Notes: generated from the sequence alone by a model not told the origin. A stretch of 64,000 bases of DNA from Hirsutella rhossiliensis (GCF_020360975.1 NW_025408674.1:2728001-2792000); one strand, 5' to 3'. Numbered from the stretch's first letter, positions 31,713 through 43,606 are shown. Program-made: numbers and translations.

Positions 31713-32661
31713 ATATCTTGGTTCGGGGCGTGGCCTCGTTTTGTTTGCTTGGAAGAGGGCGGCTGAATTCATAGACTTGTAATCACTCATGAGCCACTTG
31801 ACCCTCATGCTTCAACCGAATACTCGTTGTGTACCGGTATGTTTATGACTGTCACAAGCTCATGCCCACACTTGTGCTCAAACTCTCGGGCCCAAAAAGG
31901 CTCGACCGCCGAGGCCCGCTGCGACAGGGGTGCAGGGCGATGCAATCCGGCGTGGCCCCATGATGCCTGCAAGTTCCCATATATACGTACAGTACATATG
32001 TCTTCATACGGCCAGGTTGGCAGATAAGAAACGGGGCACTTCTCGTCGTTGTGGATTTAAAGATTGCATAGACCCAAGCTGCTCCGGGAATGGCTTCTTT
32101 TGTAATGGATTCCGGTCCGGTCCACTTCGACACTAACCAAACTTGAACATGTCTTGCTTTGCCAATATTATACAGTATGTAATTACAAGGCCATTCCGAA
32201 CCCGATTTTCCCTCGCCCGGTGGCGCTATCCTCGGCGACTCCATCCCAACTTGGCACGCCTGTGGAGATGCCTACTTTCTGATTTCCTTGCTTTGCTTTT
32301 TCCCCCTTGTTTTTTTGCCTTAGCTTACGGAGTATCAGTACATATGTCGAAGCCAGAGCCCGTGCCAGAAGGCTTTTTGTCCTCGGCTTCTCTGCCTCGA
32401 AGTCCTCCGAACCGGCTGCCATGTGAATGCAGACACGAGCATTGTCGACCCACCCGCAATAACGGGCGGCCTAACATTGTACGGCGCAGGGTGCCGTGAC
32501 AATTTTCCCACAGTCACACAAGACCCAGTTCTTTGTCGTCTTGAAATGCGAACGCCACAGATAGATAGCCTTTGCCCGGGCCGTGAAACCCCGTCTATTT
32601 TGCTCGTATGATACATAGATTCGTGATGCCCTGCGCAAACGCCCGTCGCGTCAACGAACAC
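31713..32661. other. spacer between transposon and creC
   Basis: No gene recognised. It marks the right end of the accessory island; creC begins its coding end at 32662. Confidence 0.45.
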
Positions 32662-34968
32662 TCATGCCTCGGCTCTGTCATCTGGACTCGCTGCTGCCGC
32701 ACCTTTACCTGGTCTGCTCCAGGTCCTGACGTGGCCTGTTGAGCTACCGTCAGCCCGTGCACCTGCCGGACAGTGTGCTTGGTCGACTCACCTGATTTGC
32801 AGCTTGTTATGATGGCATCTTCGGTAAACTCCAGCCAGCACGCCGGGTGGGAATCAATTGCCGTCGTCTTGTCGCTGCGTCAGTTCATCTGCCGTCCTCC
32901 GACTTGCTTGACGGGGCCATACCAGGACTGGTGGCAGCATGGGAATCCGTGCTCGCGGCTCTACCGGGTGGAATATGCCGTCTCCTTCGTCGTCACCGTC
33001 AACCCCCGAGTTGGACCGCATTCGAAAGCAGCCAAGGCTGGCCGAATCGGTGCGCTGCCCCATTCCAGACGGCGACGAGACCGACATTCGCTGTCGCGCG
33101 TTCTGCAGCCGTGTCAGCCCTCCTCTCGGTCCTCGCCAACGCTCCCCCTACCTTTGGTCGATGCAGCATGCCGACGCCAAAGTCCCACAGGCACAGTCGC
33201 CCGTCTTCTCCCACGCTGCCGAATCGGTAGTTTCGATCATCGCAGCGCCACGGGTCAAATGCCAGGGCAGAAACCCACGACTGATGGCCCTGGCATCTTG
33301 CCACCAAGGCCGAGTCTGCCAAAGACCATATGGAAATCAGATCGTCCTGTCCCCCCGTCAAGACGTATTTGCCATCGGGCGTCCAACGCACGCAAGTCAG
33401 CCCGCCGTAGTACGAGTTGAAGAGATCCAGGAGCCTATTCGTGTGTCAGCACTGCTCCAAGACCGTGTCTACCCAACGCCGTCACGACTTACTCTTCCCG
33501 GAGATAGTCGATAATCTTGAGCGTCCCGTTTTCACTAACCACGGCTAGATGGCGGTTATCCGGCGAGAAGGCAAATGCGTTGATCCGTTGGTTAGACAGC
33601 TTCCACGCTGCCACTGGGTTCGTCTTCTGGTTCTTGGAATGGACCGACTTCTGGATATGCATCTTGGTGCCATGGTGAACAGCGCTCGCCGTGTCTCCGG
33701 CATCGCTACCGTTGATACTGGACCCTTCGTCCTCGGGATTGAACTGCGAGTCATCCTTTTCCTTGTCGTAAACCACCAAAGACCCGTCCATGTGGGATGC
33801 GAGGAAGAGGTTCTCGGACCCCGGAATCCACATAATTTCCGAGACGGGTGTGCTATTGATTATGCCCTGTGCGCGAGTCAGCGTGCTGGTCGCCCGGTCG
33901 ACAGTCGCGATCGCACATTTTTGTTGAGACGTGTATATCGCTGCGAGATGGTCTCCCACCAGATGATCTCGCCAGTTGAGAACCCCATGATGACGTCCAT
34001 ATGCGATGCGCTCTTGGTTGTCTTGTTGACGTCATGGCACAAGCAGTGCGCTTTTGTGAATAAAATCTTGGTCAAATAGTCTTGCTGGAGTGGCTTCAAG
34101 TCAGATGGCTCCCATCGACTCCAGTCTGCCCGGGATCGTTGCCACCCACCTTATTGGGAGACGAGAGGTCCATCCACTGGAAAGAGCGGCTGACATTTCC
34201 GAATGCAAATATGCCATCCGTCGGTCGATCTGTCAGTCGCTTGGACAGGTTTTCATTGACGATGACTCGCGATATGAAGGACGAATTGCTCTTGGTGACG
34301 TTGTTCTTTGGCTTTTTCCTCTTGTTCACGTCCTTGGACGGCGTCGTCGTCAGGAAAGCGTTGCCCTCGCCAAAGGCAGGGGCGGAGCCGAGCGTAATGG
34401 AGGCTGTCGGAACATCGCTGCTGGAGCCCGCCCGGCCATCCTCGCTGCTCAAAGCGCCTTCGGTCGATTTTCGGGCCTCGCTGGGGTGTTCTTGTATGCT
34501 CGAGCCCGTGCCGCCAAGCGAAAGAGTCCTCTCCGCCGGGCCCTTGTAAGAGAAGGGCGGCGGCCGAACATCGAGGCTGACGAGCGATAGCCTAGTCCCG
34601 GCGGCTGCCGGCTGGGGATTGGTCGCCAGAGGGTTCGGGTTGACGATGGGCGCCTCCGAGGGATGCGGCGGCGGCGTCGCGAGATGCAGGTCCTCCTTCA
34701 GGACGTAAGTCCCTGGCGTGGCAACGTCAGCCCGCGCGAAGACGGGGTCGTGGAAGGGTTCGGCGGCTCACCTTCTCCCACCAGAAACTGCCATTCGGGG
34801 CCGGTGGGGTTCGATAGGGTATTGTTGGTCTCGATCATGGGCACGACGCCGCTGAGCCCGCCAGGGTGGTAGGGCCCGTTGGAGGGATACCGCGGCGGCG
34901 GAGGGAGGACGCTGGGGCCGTCGTCAGCGTGTGCTCATCCAGCACCGGGCGTTCTGCACGCACAACAT
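32662..34968 (-). CDS. creC: WD40 protein CreC, partner of the CreB deubiquitinase
   Basis: Nine exons: complement(32662..32735, 32792..32867, 32923..33102, 33152..33434, 33493..33866, 33917..34084, 34150..34712, 34772..34911, 34964..34968), 620 aa. Matching landmarks of the family run in order: [131 protein letters not shown] and GMLHRPK. At the end come [16 protein letters not shown] and [22 protein letters not shown]. At least five WD repeats are seen. Known role: CreC stabilises and targets the ubiquitin protease CreB in carbon catabolite repression. The first coding exon is only five bases (ATGTT); all phases agree across the eight introns. Confidence 0.92.
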
Positions 34969-36426
34969 GCTGGCTCTGCGCCGAGGCTCTGCGCCGAGGC
35001 CCGTCGCCAGGTAGCCGTGACGCGGCGACGATGCGGCCGAGGTGGGGGGCGAGGCTGTCGGGGCGGAGGTGAAAGGGGAGAGAATGTGTGCATGCAGGCG
35101 AGCCGATGGCTACGAGCTAGGCTGGCGACCTGATGTGTGCCGTGACGCCAATATGATTGAATCCAGACACGCGGCGCAAGGTTGAGGGCGGCATCCTTGA
35201 CCGGCGCTGTCTGCCGCGGACTCTGGGGTTGCCGGTGTGGGGTACGTAACGACTGAAGCAGTCGACAGGGACGATCCACCATGGCAGCCTGTTGATTGGG
35301 CGCTGCGGCAGTGGTTGGCCATGTTTGAACGTCTAGGACAGGCAAATGGGGTATGAAGAATCAGAGAATTCCAGAAAAAGGAAGCGCATTTATATTAATC
35401 TCGTTTGTCTTTTGACAAGAGAAGCAATGCATGCGAGCGAGGCAGGGGGACGGGACGGGACGTCCTTGTTGCCGTCACGACGCGTCGGCTCAGTACGACG
35501 TCGTGTCACTGAGCTTTAGCTGCTTTACCATGGCCCGGCAAGATGGGCGTATAAGCGATGATGACTATGCAGTACATATAACAGAGCATGCACGTGTGGA
35601 TAAGGTGAAGATGCCATGGTGGACTCTGCTGGCGAAAGGCTTCAGCGCCAGCGACGCCTCAGCTGCTGGTTGATCATGTCCATTCCATCTCTATTCCTCT
35701 GCTCTACAGTTCAGGCCCGGCACTCACTGTGCTTTGTAATTAAGTATAACCTGGATTTGCTTCAAGTTCAGCACATACAGCCATACCCTGCAGGAACAGG
35801 GACAAAACAGTCAATTATAACGGTCACTTGCAGCATCATCTACTGGGTGTGTGCACTCTACTTTTGCCTAGCAGCGTTCTTCAGCTGACCTGCCTTCGAG
35901 CCCGTCCACTGGCGGGCAACGCTGACTAATAGTTGAGATAGGAGCTTGGTACTCCGTACGGAGGAGGCGGCACCTTGATGGACAAGTAGAGCCCCCGTTT
36001 CAAAGCGAAGAAAGTCGTCAAAAACATGCCGGATTCTCAAGCAAGCAATTTGCCCCGGTTCATCACTCCTGGTGACTGCCGAGGCACGGTAGGTCCGGAG
36101 TTTGAGTGACACATCCGTCACTGTTGCGCCCCAGCGGGCAAGTACCCGGTCCCGCTGCCATGGAAATGGCCCAACGCCTGCCCCTGCCCAATCCCGGCGC
36201 AGCAGTAATTTATTACCGCCACAGCCGCCGTCAGCCGCCCCGGAGCAGAGCCTGGTTCCTCGTCGTCCACAACTCAATCCCAAGCTCCTGATTTCGCCCC
36301 AGGCCTCGCCAGCATCCTTGGCCACCTCTCAGCCCAGATTGGAGCCGCGTCGGGCGAGGACATGGCCGCCTAATCCCAAATCCCTCTCTCTCCACAGCAG
36401 GCGGTTTGCCACATACTCCCACAGCC
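34969..36426. other. intergenic between creC and gem1 (divergent promoters)
   Basis: It contains a short tandem repeat GCTCTGCGCCGAG (two copies at about 34974-35000) in the creC leader. No gene recognised; small frames around 35430-35890 lack coding character. Confidence 0.45.
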
Positions 36427-38364
36427 ATGGCCACAGGTACCACATCCCCCGGGCCACCCGTCGTTGCCAGTGCTGACTTCCATCTCCCAGTGCGTGTCTG
36501 CGTCTGCGGCGACGAGAGCACAGGCAAGTCGAGCCTCATTGCCTCGCTTGTCAAGGATCAGTTTATGAGCAACAAGATCCAGCCCGTCCTTCCGCAAATC
36601 ACCATCCCCCCCAGCATCGGCACTCCCGAAAATGTCACAACCACCATCGTCGACACCTCGGCGCGCCCCCAAGACCGTACCACGTTGCGCAAGGAGATTC
36701 GCAAATGCAACGTCATCCTGCTTGTCTATGCCGATCATTACAGCTACGAAAGGGTTGCCCTCTTCTGGATGCCCTACTTCCGCTCCCTCGGCGTCAACGT
36801 CCCCGTCGTCCTGTGCGCCAACAAGTCGGATCTGGCCGGCCAGGGCAACACCCCCCAGGTCGTCGAGGAGGAGATGCTACCCGTCATGGCCGAGTTCCGC
36901 GAGATCGACTCATGCATCCGCACCAGCGCGCGAGAGCATCGAAATGTCAACGAGGTCTTCTTCCTCTGCCAAAAGGCCGTCACCCATCCCATCGCGCCCC
37001 TCTTCGACTACAAGGAGGGACACCTCAAGCCGGCCTGCGTCTCTGCTCTGCGGAGGGTCTTCTTCCTCTGCGACAAGGACCAGGACGGCTACCTCAACGA
37101 TCAGGAGATGCGCGACTTCCAGGCCCGCTGTTTCGACAAGCCCCTGACGAGCGACGATCTCGACAATATCAAGCTGTCCATTTCCAAGTCGCTGCCCGAT
37201 GCGGACATGGACAAGGGCATCGACCAAGCCGGCTTTCTTCAGCTCAACAAGATATATGCCGAGAAAGGCAGGCACGAGACGATTTGGATCATTCTGCGTA
37301 AATACCACTATACGGATAGCCTGAGCTTGGAGGACAAGTTCCTGCGCCCCAAGTTCGATGTCCCCGAATACTCTTCGGCTGAGCTGAGTCCTGCGGGATA
37401 CCGCTTCTTCGTCGACCTGTTTCTGCTCTTCGACAAGGACAACGACGGCGGTTTGAACGGAGAGGAGCTCGAGGCCTTGTTCTCGCCAACCCCGGGTCTG
37501 CCGTCATCCTGGGCCGACTCCTGCTTCCCCTCATCCACCGTGAGGAACGAGGCTGGTCACATCACCCTGCAGGGTTGGCTGGCCCAGTGGAGCATGACCA
37601 CGTTCTTGGAGCCCAAAACGACGATAGAGTATCTCGCCTACCTTGGCTTCGAACCGCCCAATCCGAAAGATCCCATCACCGCCGCCCTCAAGATTACAAA
37701 GTCCCGTAAGAGGAGAAGACGCCCGGGCCGCGTCGAGAGGAACGTTGTTCTATGTTACCTCGTCGGCGCCCCGGGGGCTGGGAAATCGTCATTGCTCGAT
37801 GCCTTCCTGAATCGTCCTTGGGAGGATCTGTACCATCCAACCATCAAACCTCGCCGGGCCGTCAACAGCGTCGAGCTCCCCGGCGGCAAGCAAGTGTACC
37901 TGATTCTTGAGGAACTCGGCGAGCTCGAGCCAGCCGTACTGGAAAATCGGTCCAAACTCGACGCCTGCGATTTGATGTGCTATGCTTACGATTCATCGGA
38001 TCCAGACTCCTTCTCCCACATAGTTGACATGCGGTCCAAGTACCCCCACCTCGACGAGCTGCCGTCTGTCTATACCGCCCTCAAAGCAGACAAGGACAAG
38101 ACGACGCAACGGAGCGAGCTGCAGCCCGACCAGTACACCTCATCGCTCAACATGAACACGCCCCTTCACGTGAGCGTCACTTGGGGCAGCATCAGTGAGC
38201 TCTTCGTCGCCCTCGCCGAGGCTGCCACGAACCCCAGCCTTGGATTTCCCAAAACCGAGGAAGAGGCTCCTGACCGGACCAGCCTCTACCTGACCCTGGG
38301 CGCAACGGCCTGCGCTGCGGTCGCGGCGGTGATGATCTGGCGTCGGTCGACAAATGCGCCCTAG
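36427..38364 (+). CDS. gem1: Mitochondrial Rho GTPase Gem1 (Miro)
   Basis: Single exon, 645 aa. The first GTPase domain has the P-loop [10 protein letters not shown] (residues 28-37) and CANKSD. Two EF-hands follow: [12 protein letters not shown] (residue 216) and [12 protein letters not shown] (residue 336). A second GTPase-like domain starts at [10 protein letters not shown] (residue 447). The protein ends in a tail anchor, [19 protein letters not shown] plus a short basic end. This is the complete Miro layout. Known role: an outer-membrane protein that controls mitochondrial shape and inheritance and, in yeasts, associates with the ERMES contact site. The ATG at 36427 (MATGTT) was preferred; an in-frame ATG at 36406 would add seven residues. 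The catalytic loop of the first domain reads DTSARPQ, as in other fungal members. Confidence 0.95.
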   Translation: MATGTTSPGPPVVASADFHLPVRVCVCGDESTGKSSLIASLVKDQFMSNKIQPVLPQITIPPSIGTPENVTTTIVDTSARPQDRTTLRKEIRKCNVILLVYADHYSYERVALFWMPYFRSLGVNVPVVLCANKSDLAGQGNTPQVVEEEMLPVMAEFREIDSCIRTSAREHRNVNEVFFLCQKAVTHPIAPLFDYKEGHLKPACVSALRRVFFLCDKDQDGYLNDQEMRDFQARCFDKPLTSDDLDNIKLSISKSLPDADMDKGIDQAGFLQLNKIYAEKGRHETIWIILRKYHYTDSLSLEDKFLRPKFDVPEYSSAELSPAGYRFFVDLFLLFDKDNDGGLNGEELEALFSPTPGLPSSWADSCFPSSTVRNEAGHITLQGWLAQWSMTTFLEPKTTIEYLAYLGFEPPNPKDPITAALKITKSRKRRRRPGRVERNVVLCYLVGAPGAGKSSLLDAFLNRPWEDLYHPTIKPRRAVNSVELPGGKQVYLILEELGELEPAVLENRSKLDACDLMCYAYDSSDPDSFSHIVDMRSKYPHLDELPSVYTALKADKDKTTQRSELQPDQYTSSLNMNTPLHVSVTWGSISELFVALAEAATNPSLGFPKTEEEAPDRTSLYLTLGATACAAVAAVMIWRRSTNAP

Positions 38365-38790
38365 CAGGACGGCCATCTGGTTCTGGACTTGTCCACGCCA
38401 GATCCATGGTCAGTCACCTTCGACACGGCTTTTCGGGGGGCGTGAAATGCCAGCTTTCCAACATCGTCCCGCATATGGTTTAATGGTGTCATAACCAAGA
38501 GACCTTGCGGCGTTTTGCTTTTTTGTGTCAAGAGGTGAAGGAAAAGGAGGAAAATGGGGAGGGAGAAACTCTCCTTGGATGGTGAGCAGCTGTCACAGTC
38601 TTTTTATGATACCCAACTCCCCTTTCGATTGTGTATAGTCATCAGAGTACATTATAGTCAAGGAATAACAAGATGCACAAACGTTGGGGAACACGAGTTG
38701 AAGACTCCTTAAATTCAACGCTAAATCGACGGCCTACGTCAGCTACGACTTGCGGAGTTGTACTCGCTCCTTGGACATCAACGCAGCCCG
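38365..38790. other. convergent 3' regions of gem1 and abd1
   Basis: Two 3' UTRs meet here. No other signal. Confidence 0.5.
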
Positions 38791-40257
38791 TTAGACCTTG
38801 TAGAAACAGAAACCAATGTAGAAGCTGGCCGCCTCCATTTCCTCGTCGGACACGAGCAGCGGCCCGCCCCCCCTCTCACGAACCCCCATGCGCTCACTGA
38901 GGGGCCCGAGTTCGGCGTCGTCTTTTTCCGCCTCCCAGATCTCGGGAAAGGTGCGGTGGAACTGCAGCTCCAGGTTAAAGTCCTCGGCCAGGGCGCGGAA
39001 CGCCTCCCACGGGACCACGTACTCGGGGACCTCTTCGACGGCCTCGTCGAGGAAGAAGTTGTACTTCCAGCCAAAGGCGGGGCGGAACACGCCGTCGTCG
39101 GGTGTCTTGCCCGGGAAGCGGACGCGGTAGATGGAGTTGCCCCATTCGGCCGTCGGCTCGGCCTCGCCTTCTTCGAGCTCGCCGTCCTCGGGCTCGTCCG
39201 TGGGGGGGGGCGTTTTGTCGGCTGGCGAGGAGCCGTCTTGCTCGGCAGGTTTGGCCTGGGCGGTGCGCTTTGCGGCGGCCTTTTCGTTGAACTGCCGAAC
39301 CCGCTCGCCGAGGACGTCCGAGTTGGGGATGCAGCCAATGAAGCGGCCGCCCTTTTTCAGGGCGCCGGCGACGTTCCGCAGCATGGTGCGGGCGCGGGCC
39401 TCGGACTCAAAGGCGTAGTGCATGGAGAACATCATGCTGACGACGTCGAAGCCGCGGCGGTTCATGGGGGACGGGTCGAAGCCGACCTGGTGGATGATGT
39501 CGACGTCTTCGATGCTCTCGCCGTAGCAGTCCTTGACATGGAAGCGCGCGTCAAAGAGGCGGGGTGGCGGTCTCCTGCTGGACCCCCCGCGACCTCCACG
39601 GCCGCCACGGGAGCTCATGCTGCGGTACCGCTCCCTGGCCTGCTCGATGCTCACGTCGGCGGGATCGAGGCCGACGTAGAGCTGGATGGACTGCGGCGCC
39701 TGCTGCCACTTGCTCAAGTCGCCTCCCTTGCCACAGCCAATGTCGAGGACGAGAAGCTCCTTGCCGCTGGAGCGGCCCAATTCGCGCGAGCCGGGCGTGT
39801 GGTCCTCGTCCGGGGAGTAGCGCTGGACAATGCAGCTCTTGATCCAGTTGTTGAAGACGCGCAGGCCCTTGATTTTGCTGTCCCTCGTGCGCCAGTCACG
39901 GCCCCGCTCGGGCACACTGTTGTAGTGCTGCTTGACGACGTCGTGCACGCCTCGCAGGCGGTTCTGCTCGGCCGCCGCCGCCTCGGCCGCCGCCGCGGCG
40001 CGGTCCCGCTCGATCTGGCGCAGGCGGATGGCCTCGCGCTCGGCCTCGGAGATGCGCGCGCGCGCCCCAGGGCGCTTGAGCTTGCGCGGCTGCTCCGACG
40101 GCGAGACGGCGCGCCGCTTGGCGGGCTGGAGCGAGTTGGCGTTGTACGGCTGCGGGAGGTCGTCCTGGCCGTCGTCGTCGGCTCGACGCTTGTTGGTTCT
40201 CTTGGGGGGCGCATTGACCGATGTGCCTGCGGCCGCCTTGTTCTCGTCTTCGGCCAT
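38791..40257 (-). CDS. abd1: mRNA cap guanine-N7 methyltransferase
   Basis: Single exon, 488 aa from MAEDENKAAAG. A basic, Ala-rich head with nuclear signals (PPKRTNKRR, PAKRRAVSP) precedes the catalytic domain. Landmarks are VVKQHYNSVPERG, FNNWIKSCIVQRYS, the SAM-binding loop VLDIGCGKGGDLSKW, YVGLDPADVSI, VSMMFSMHYAFE, GGRFIGCIPNS, WGNSIYRVRF, and the closing SFYIGFCFYKV. The reaction is methylation of the cap guanine on nuclear pre-mRNA using SAM. Two inserts stand out: an Arg/Gly/Ser run after the SAM loop (RGGRGGRGG) and an acidic Pro-rich insert (DEPEDGELEEGEAEP) before WGNSIY. An upstream in-frame ATG at 40377 was rejected because its 40 extra residues look like leader sequence. Confidence 0.94.
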   Translation of the reverse strand: MAEDENKAAAGTSVNAPPKRTNKRRADDDGQDDLPQPYNANSLQPAKRRAVSPSEQPRKLKRPGARARISEAEREAIRLRQIERDRAAAAAEAAAAEQNRLRGVHDVVKQHYNSVPERGRDWRTRDSKIKGLRVFNNWIKSCIVQRYSPDEDHTPGSRELGRSSGKELLVLDIGCGKGGDLSKWQQAPQSIQLYVGLDPADVSIEQARERYRSMSSRGGRGGRGGSSRRPPPRLFDARFHVKDCYGESIEDVDIIHQVGFDPSPMNRRGFDVVSMMFSMHYAFESEARARTMLRNVAGALKKGGRFIGCIPNSDVLGERVRQFNEKAAAKRTAQAKPAEQDGSSPADKTPPPTDEPEDGELEEGEAEPTAEWGNSIYRVRFPGKTPDDGVFRPAFGWKYNFFLDEAVEEVPEYVVPWEAFRALAEDFNLELQFHRTFPEIWEAEKDDAELGPLSERMGVRERGGGPLLVSDEEMEAASFYIGFCFYKV

Positions 40258-40723
40258 ATTCGACGGCTCTTTGAAGCAATTGGGAGTTGGCTGAGGTTGA
40301 TGTTGCTGAGAAACTTGGGTGGTGGAAGTGAGGTGGTCAATAAAGCGCAGTGGGGCGTTTGAGTGCAGGCAAGCCATGTACTTGGTACTCCTCAGCGGTG
40401 CCGAATATCAGCCATGCTTCCCCTTGCATCCCAACCACACTCTCGGAAAAACATGCTCAGTAAGGCGTGGGTGCAAGTATAATATTTGCTATATGCGATA
40501 GTTGATCCCATAAACACCGATGTTGGCCGGATTCCACATCATCCCACTCTTCTTTTAGTCATCATAAGCTCAGGTTCGTTGTCATGGAATCACTGCAGCC
40601 CGAGACAGGCCCTCCGGGGGGGAAACAAAAGATTACTAGGCTCTTGCTTCTTGCTTTCTGAAACTTCAAGTCAATTCATCAAGACCCGGAACAAAGGGAA
40701 AGCGTGCTAATATGCGTCGACGA
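40258..40723. other. abd1 upstream region, left flank of LINE insertion
   Basis: Promoter and leader of abd1. No other feature recognised before the target duplication at 40724. Confidence 0.45.
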
Positions 40724-40738
40724 GAAGTGGCTCCAAGA
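40724..40738 (+). repeat. target-site duplication, left copy
   Basis: Fifteen bases GAAGTGGCTCCAAGA, identical to 43607-43621, directly touching the 3' tail of the LINE. Confidence 0.88.
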
Positions 40739-40763
40739 TTTAGTTTAGTTTAGTTTAGTTTAG
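40739..40763. repeat. (TTTAG)n tail of the LINE
   Basis: Five units of TTTAG on the + strand, which is a CTAAA-type simple repeat at the 3' end of the minus-strand element, as many LINEs have. Confidence 0.88.
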
Positions 40764-41108
40764 TGTATTTTCCGTCCAGCAACTTTTGGTCGCTCAGGTC
40801 TCCGCAGGGGAGCACAGGACGTGCTGAGCTAGCAGGTGTCTACATGCTACATATCGTACACTTCACCCACTATCCAGCATTTCATCGGCTCAACGGCGCT
40901 CATGACAAACCTGTTGCCCGTCAGCGGGACGTCCAGGCATGAAGAAAAGCTGTCCCGTGGTCAGATCAGCCAATTTGCTTCTGGGGCCTTGCAGCCCTTG
41001 ATGACCTCGGCGATCGCATGGTCGCGAGACCTTGACGCCGCCCGAGATCGGAGCAGGTAACAGAAAGGATTGAGAGGAAAGGTAGGGTGAGAGGAGAATG
41101 ATGACCGT

Positions 41109-43606
41109 CTAGTGGCGTGGGCAGATCCCTCCGAAGAAGGAGCTCGCTTTCGCCAGCCTGACGAATTTGTCAAAGTCCTTGCCGATTGCGCGGTTGATGG
41201 CTGCAGCCGGCCAAGGTGCAAGCCGCATACGATGCCGTGGCGCAACCTTTCTGCAGTAAAAGATGTGTGCTGGCTCTTTTCGTCTTCCGCACGAGCACGT
41301 CAGTCGCGCATTGTCGTGACCAAACCTTTCGTGGTAGTCAGCAAAATCCCCATGGTGGGTTCTTGCTGCAAGCAAGTTACGAAGCAGGGGCCGAGAGAGC
41401 GCCAATTCTGACGGGCAGCTGGTTGTGGCTTTAAGCCTCAGGTCTCTGTATCGCTCCGGCGCAGAGGCTTCCCACCAGGCCTTGAAAGCCTCTTCCGGCT
41501 GCTGTCGGGCAATCTTTCGCAGGTGCGCTAGCGTCGGGACGTTATCAGCGGGTTCTGGCAGTGATGCTCCCGCCTTTGCCAGAGCATCAGCCTCCTCGTT
41601 GCCTGGGATGTCAGCATGGCCGGGGATCCAATGGACCTCCACAGCTCCGTATTTTCGCGCCAAAGATTGAAACTCAAGGAAGACCTCTTGCGAGGAGTCG
41701 CTCGGCGTGCCCCGTAAGCATGTTGCGGTCGCGAGGTTGTCGAGGCAGACAAAGATGCGGTCAGTTTCTGGAAGGCTCACCGCAGCCTTCAACCCCTCCA
41801 ACGCACCTTTCGCCTCAGCGTCGAAAATCTCGGCGGGCCCGAGACGGCCCTTGTCGCGCAAGACGGTGGATCCGTCCCGATGAACAACATAGCCATATCC
41901 GGCGTGGCCTTCGGTAGAACGGGACCCGTCGGAATAGACGACCAGAGTTCGGGGCGATAGTGCCTGGAGCCAATCGCGAAATTTCTTCGCCGTCTCATTT
42001 TCGATGCACTCTGCAGAGGCGCAGTCTGCTCTTCGACAAATCCGCGCTGCAGCAAGGCAGGCCTTGGGCAGCTTGGTAGCAATTCGTCGGAGCGCCGCAG
42101 CCTAGTCCGGAAGGGTTTTGGCTGCTTTTGGTACTTCAGCTTGATCATTTCATTCAGTATAGGGCTTTTGGCCTCGACGTGCGCTTCACGAGCGGATGAG
42201 CTTCGTCCAGGGATTTGAGACGCGCAGCAAATGCAGTCCGGCGCGCCTCGAGCAGCAGAGGACCGGCGGTATCCCTGCCTCCCGGTGCAGAACATTCGTT
42301 GGTGTAGTTCTCCACACTGGCAGGATAGCCCGAAGAGATGTGTAGAGTGCCTTGCTCATCTTCTTTACGAGGTGTCCGATCCTGGACGGTCCTTCCTTGC
42401 CCGGCTTGGTCCAGCGCGGGCGCGTAGAACCAGGATACCAGACCTCCGCCGCGTAGAGCAGCACTGGAATGACGCAAGCGCAGACCGCTCGTCGCACAGC
42501 GCTCGGTAGAGGACCATGCCTGGTGTTTGTCAGTCTCCTGAGATGGAAGGCGACTGCTTGCGCTTTGGCCGTCCATTTCTCGACATGAGTCTTGAAAGAC
42601 AGAGTGCTGTCGAGCCAGACGCCGAGCCAACGCATCGCCCGGCCCGGCCGTTTCTCAAATTCGCCATGGAGCACTGGCGGCGCCGTCTTGGGCGTCGTTC
42701 GAGAGAAGTGCATCACTTCTGTCTTCTCAGGGTCGAAGGAGATCCGTTGGCGGCGCCCCACGATACAAGCTCACGCACATGATGAGATGCTTCGGCGGAC
42801 GTCTCATCCAGGCTATCGCCGACGCAAAGGATGGCAGTGTCGTCCGCATAGCCGAAACGCCCTTTTGAGCTGCCCAAGCGGTAGATTGGTTCCGTATACA
42901 GTAGGAAGAGGATCGGCGAGACTGGCGATCCCTGTGGCAGCCCGCACTGGAGAGGCGATGAATTCGTTGCGATATCTTGATAGCGGATGCGTGCCGACCT
43001 GTCTTGCATAAACGAGCCGACCCATCGCGCGAGGTTCGGTGGCCACCCTTGCTCCCGTAGGCGAAGGATCAATCTGTTGCGGAGGACTGTGTCGAAGGCG
43101 CCCTGAATGTCCAAAGTCACCAATGTTGCAACCTGCTTGCAGGCAAATGCCTCCTCGATGTCATGAATCAAGGCAGCAACGAGATCCACGGCCGATCTCT
43201 TCGGGAGCGCGCCGGCTTGTTGTGGGTGTAGTACGCCGAAATGGACCGAGGCCCACGCTAGACGCCGTGCGATGAGCCGCTCGAGGCCCTTGCCGAGACA
43301 GGACAAAAGGAGATGGGGCGCCAAGCGCGGGGTGTAGAGATCCCTGCGCCCCGGCTTGGCAATCATGACCACTTCTGCTTCTCGGAAGGGCTTCGGATGG
43401 TGGCCAATCCTGAGGCAGCCTTGATATAGCTGGTGGACGAGACTTCCGATCGCATGCCAGACAGCGCGGAGCATCCGCACCGTAATATTGTCGGGACCAG
43501 GGGACGTATTCCCGGTGCGTAGCGTGGCGTCGCGGGTCTCCTCCGGAGAGACTCGGTCGGTGAAGGGTATCGTCCTATCTGTGTTCACGGAGATCCACGG
43601 ATCTGG
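41109..43606 (-). pseudogene. LINE ORF2 remnant: reverse transcriptase and RNase H
   Basis: Reverse transcriptase motifs: LLSCLGKGLERLIARRL, TLDIQGAFDTV, GLPQGSPVSPILFLLY and the active-site box GYADDTAIL. One base is missing near 42757, after GAANG, and reading resumes as ISFDPEKTEVMHFS. The thumb contains RWLGVWLDSTLSFKTHV. A stop at about 42102 precedes the RNase H part: VVYSDGSRSTEG, the Glu in FDAEAKGALEGL, DNLATATCL, and WIPGHADIPGNEEAD. It ends at 41109. Not functional. Confidence 0.85.

Larger units (their letters stand above)
40739..43606 (-). mobile_element. 5'-truncated Tad1-like non-LTR retrotransposon
   Basis: A 2,868-bp insertion on the minus strand between perfect 15-bp direct repeats. 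In element order it holds the later part of a reverse transcriptase domain, a thumb/linker region, an RNase H domain, a CCHC-like end (CSCGRRKEPAHIFYC), a 3' UTR of about 370 bases and a pentanucleotide tail. ORF1, the endonuclease and the start of ORF2 are missing. The structure is what target-primed reverse transcription leaves when copying stops early. GC content is normal and TA bias is absent, so it shows little sign of point-mutation silencing. Confidence 0.88.

Noticed and set aside
36406..36426. Earlier ATG for gem1
   Set aside because: Seven extra residues of no family character; MATGTT start preferred, though not excluded.
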